Part shown: piece after piece, positions 61,544-63,567 of the stretch | Numbering within the stretch: position 1 is the first letter of the stretch | Layout: every line of letters starts with the position of its first letter | From: an uncultured Pseudomonadota bacterium | GTDB taxonomy: Bacteria > Pseudomonadota > Gammaproteobacteria > Methylococcales > Methylomonadaceae | Direction of reading: 5' to 3' | Length of the DNA stretch: 63,567 nucleotides | Assembly (NCBI GenBank): GCA_903928965.1 | Contig: CAIYSZ010000060.1 | Location: forward strand, 1 to 63,567 | The notes under the pieces: model-generated | The model's database searches: none | Told to the model about the DNA's origin: nothing | What the model saw: only the letters and a program-made list of their open reading frames with translations | Position numbers and translations under genes: made by a program

Positions 61544-63085
61544 TCAACCTGAAGCCATTTGCGTGGTTTTAAAGCGGCGAAGCCGTTGCCCTTGCGGATG
61601 AATTTTACCCGTCTGCCTGGCCGGACTCGCCGGCGCGTTCAGATTAGCGCCTAAACGATTCATTAAACCAATACCTAAGCCATAAGCAAACCATAAATAA
61701 ACTTGAGGTGATGTCGGAGTAAAGCGATCATCGGTCAACCCCTGCACTAAGAATATTAAAACGCAGACAGAGGCTCCTTCAAAATAACCACGCCAAAACT
61801 TATCGGGATACGTCTTCATCACCCCCCTAAACAAACGCCACATGGAGCTAAAGAAATAAAATACCACCACCACGCCAATTAAACCAAAATCCAGCAACAC
61901 CCCCAAATAAGCGGAATGCGGATGGCTAGGCAACGGCCGAATAGGCACCTTGCCGGAAATTATGGGGTCAGCCCATAAAGTAGAACTTAAACCATGCCCC
62001 CAAATCGGGCTATTAAAGAATTCCGGGAAAAGAGGCATCCAAATAGACTCGATACGCCCGGCGGAAACATCTTTCGCGCCGCCGCCGACACCGGTAAAAC
62101 CTTCGCTCATGCGCAAATAAACCTCATTGGGCAGCAGCAGCAAAATCGCTATCAGGGCTATCGAACCATATATGAGCGGCTTTATTTGGCGTCGAGTGAA
62201 AAAATAATACAGACCAGTGAATATCAAACCTAAAAAAGCTCCCCGCGAAAAACTCACTAAAGCCATCATACCGCAACACAACGCGCCAATGAATAACCAA
62301 AATCGCTGCCACCCGCCATCCACGGACAAAAACGAAAACAAGAAAAATGCCAAACCAAAATTAAAAAACAAACCAAGCTCATTGGCGTGCATTCCGGTCC
62401 AGGTGAGTAAGGAACGTCCCTTAGGCGAAGCCAGCATGCTTAAACTGATCCCTGATCTAAGAATTACGAACGTAAGTATGACGAATAATAGGCAATAGCA
62501 GGTCAATTGACCCCAAATTAAAATCTTGGCTGAATTGTTATTCAATGCGTATAAACCAACCATATACGCAACAATCACTATAACAATGGGTTTAACATAA
62601 TAATCCATGATATATAAAGGCGCGGTCATGTAAACATAGACGCCATTAGGATCCAATATTGGAAAAGACTTATGTGCAAAAAACGAACCGCCCAATGCCG
62701 CCAATGTAATCATGAACAAGTAGTATTTTAAAGGTTTTGGTATCGTTAACAACTTGAATTGATCAGGCTTAGTTATCTGAAAAAGAAACATAGAAAAACC
62801 GGTAATCAAAATAAACAAGTTAAGCGGATTTAACCCTTTAACCCCAAGAATCTGGTGCGGCATAAAATTAGTGTAAACAAACGGCAAGGAAGTCAGCATA
62901 ATCCATACACCGAATTGATAACGGTATAAAATAATCCCGATAAATACAATAATCGTAAGCATCATCACTGCATAAACAGCCGACACCACACTACAAACTA
63001 ACCCAAGAAATATGCTTAGAAAACCGACGAATATAAAAAAAACAATACTGGAAGAATTGCCGCGCCGAGTAACTTTGCGGTTCAT
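61544..63085 (-). CDS. O-antigen ligase/polymerase-like membrane protein
   Basis: The 513-residue protein has about 12 membrane helices and, in its large periplasmic loop, the Wzy_C-type motif region with MPLFPEFFNSPIWGHGLSS and RPLPSHPHSAYLGVLLDFG; the arginine and histidine of such loops are usual in O-antigen ligases and polymerases. It probably polymerises exopolysaccharide or attaches it, in a locus with exosortase-linked proteins. The C-terminal tail of about 35 residues is basic and cytoplasmic. EpsI precedes it by 13 bp. Confidence 0.85.
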   Translation of the reverse strand: MNRKVTRRGNSSSIVFFIFVGFLSIFLGLVCSVVSAVYAVMMLTIIVFIGIILYRYQFGVWIMLTSLPFVYTNFMPHQILGVKGLNPLNLFILITGFSMFLFQITKPDQFKLLTIPKPLKYYLFMITLAALGGSFFAHKSFPILDPNGVYVYMTAPLYIMDYYVKPIVIVIVAYMVGLYALNNNSAKILIWGQLTCYCLLFVILTFVILRSGISLSMLASPKGRSLLTWTGMHANELGLFFNFGLAFFLFSFLSVDGGWQRFWLFIGALCCGMMALVSFSRGAFLGLIFTGLYYFFTRRQIKPLIYGSIALIAILLLLPNEVYLRMSEGFTGVGGGAKDVSAGRIESIWMPLFPEFFNSPIWGHGLSSTLWADPIISGKVPIRPLPSHPHSAYLGVLLDFGLIGVVVVFYFFSSMWRLFRGVMKTYPDKFWRGYFEGASVCVLIFLVQGLTDDRFTPTSPQVYLWFAYGLGIGLMNRLGANLNAPASPARQTGKIHPQGQRLRRFKTTQMASG

Positions 63086-63098
63086 ATTTAAAACCTAA

Positions 63099-63567
63099 TT
63101 AATTGATCACATTACCGATCAATCTATCGCGCAGATTGACATCAATATTTCGCACCAAATCGTTAATAAAGCGCATCTGTAAATCGAAAGTCTCCTGATT
63201 ATCGGGTCCCAATAAAGAAACTCTGACTAAAAAACCATCCGGTATCACACCGGATAACGCATATTTTAATTGCACCACCAAACGTTCCAAGGGCGACATC
63301 ACCACATTAGAACCCATGGTAAACCAATAAATCACAGTTTCCGTTCGATCGGGCTTAGAAGCCAGCATTTGGGTAACCGACACCGGTTTATCCATAATTT
63401 TTATTAGATTACGACGCAAATTCAAAATTTCAAACCCCTGAGACCGGTAGCACACTTCCTGACGATGGGCCTTCAAATCCTGAGACTGAGAACTTCCGTA
63501 AGATATAGTAAGCATGACACGTTCGCGGCGACCATTTATATAGCTTCGCATCAAGGTTTGGTCATAC
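63099..63567 (-). CDS. epsI: EpsI domain protein, exosortase-associated, partial
   Basis: The frame is open to the right edge, so the N-terminus is missing. The visible 150 or so residues match the EpsI domain: RSYINGRRERVMLTISYG, the signature HRQEVCYRSQGFEI, YWFTMGSNVV and GVIPDGFLVRVSLLG. EpsI is encoded next to, or fused to, exosortases that sort PEP-CTERM-type proteins and is linked to exopolysaccharide export. The form with YWFTMG and PDGFLVRVS resembles the B-type EpsI. An exosortase gene is expected just beyond the window. Confidence 0.85.
   Translation of the reverse strand, partial: YDQTLMRSYINGRRERVMLTISYGSSQSQDLKAHRQEVCYRSQGFEILNLRRNLIKIMDKPVSVTQMLASKPDRTETVIYWFTMGSNVVMSPLERLVVQLKYALSGVIPDGFLVRVSLLGPDNQETFDLQMRFINDLVRNIDVNLRDRLIGNVIN

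Overview
The window looks like chromosomal DNA of a methylotrophic gammaproteobacterium, most likely a methanotroph of the order Methylococcales. The main pointers are a beta-ribofuranosylaminobenzene 5'-phosphate synthase (tetrahydromethanopterin synthesis, 58765-59727), a SoxYZ-like carrier and zinc metallohydrolase of the type linked to quinoprotein alcohol dehydrogenases (40363-42385), exosortase-type surface genes, and typical gammaproteobacterial gene order (trxA beside rho and divergent from rhlB; nudE beside yrfG; dapA-bamC; rapA-rlmD). No methane monooxygenase or methanol dehydrogenase gene lies in the window, so methanotrophy itself is inferred. No rRNA, tRNA or CRISPR array was seen.

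Left end (1-3.4 kb): an accessory patch with the tail of an Rpn-type nuclease, a visibly AT-rich NTPase-TIR protein that looks like an antiphage effector, an HTH protein overlapping it tail to tail, a two-domain molbindin and an orphan HigA-like antitoxin. 3.7-9.5 kb is housekeeping (purL, bamC, dapA).

9.6-16.7 kb, minus strand, is the most unusual part. A tight six-gene operon encodes two small multi-pass membrane proteins with membrane-face histidines, a CopC-like protein without the usual copper ligands, an anchored secreted protein of unknown family, a class II-like cytochrome c lipoprotein and a second lipoprotein. Upstream are a TonB-dependent receptor and a HupE-like permease with a long odd C-terminus. 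Together they suggest an undescribed metal-handling or redox module. A second copper-related item is an orphan HvfA-type thioamide/oxazolone RiPP metallophore precursor (39336-39644).

16.9-24.3 kb: a small secreted protein, a JmjC-type ribosomal oxygenase, rho, trxA, rhlB, yrfG, nudE and an autotransporter heptosyltransferase. The disordered tail of RhlB is written antisense to the end of yrfG. 24.4-27.2 kb: a restriction-modification island (vsr, DUF4928 putative endonuclease, dcm) headed by a tiny ribbon-helix-helix reading frame coupled to dcm. 27.4-36 kb: relA and a CzcCBA-type metal efflux operon with a DUF3240 protein and a small His-containing secreted protein.

36.2-44.2 kb: Tim44-like protein, methyltransferase, secreted phosphoesterase, hvfA, peptide deformylase, the quinoprotein-associated pair, a HEAT-repeat protein and a secreted HbpS/GlcG-like protein. 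44.5-57.2 kb: leuA-udg-rimI, an exosortase-sorted protein, a secreted glycoside-hydrolase-like protein, truA-ldt-rlmD-rapA and a Bax-inhibitor-1 protein. 57.4-63.6 kb: truncated haemoglobin, YgjP-like peptidase, the tetrahydromethanopterin gene and the edge of an exopolysaccharide/exosortase locus (flippase with a ten-base homopolymer, O-antigen ligase-like protein, partial EpsI). A dispersed palindromic repeat of about 110 bp occurs in two good copies and at least two degenerate ones between genes.
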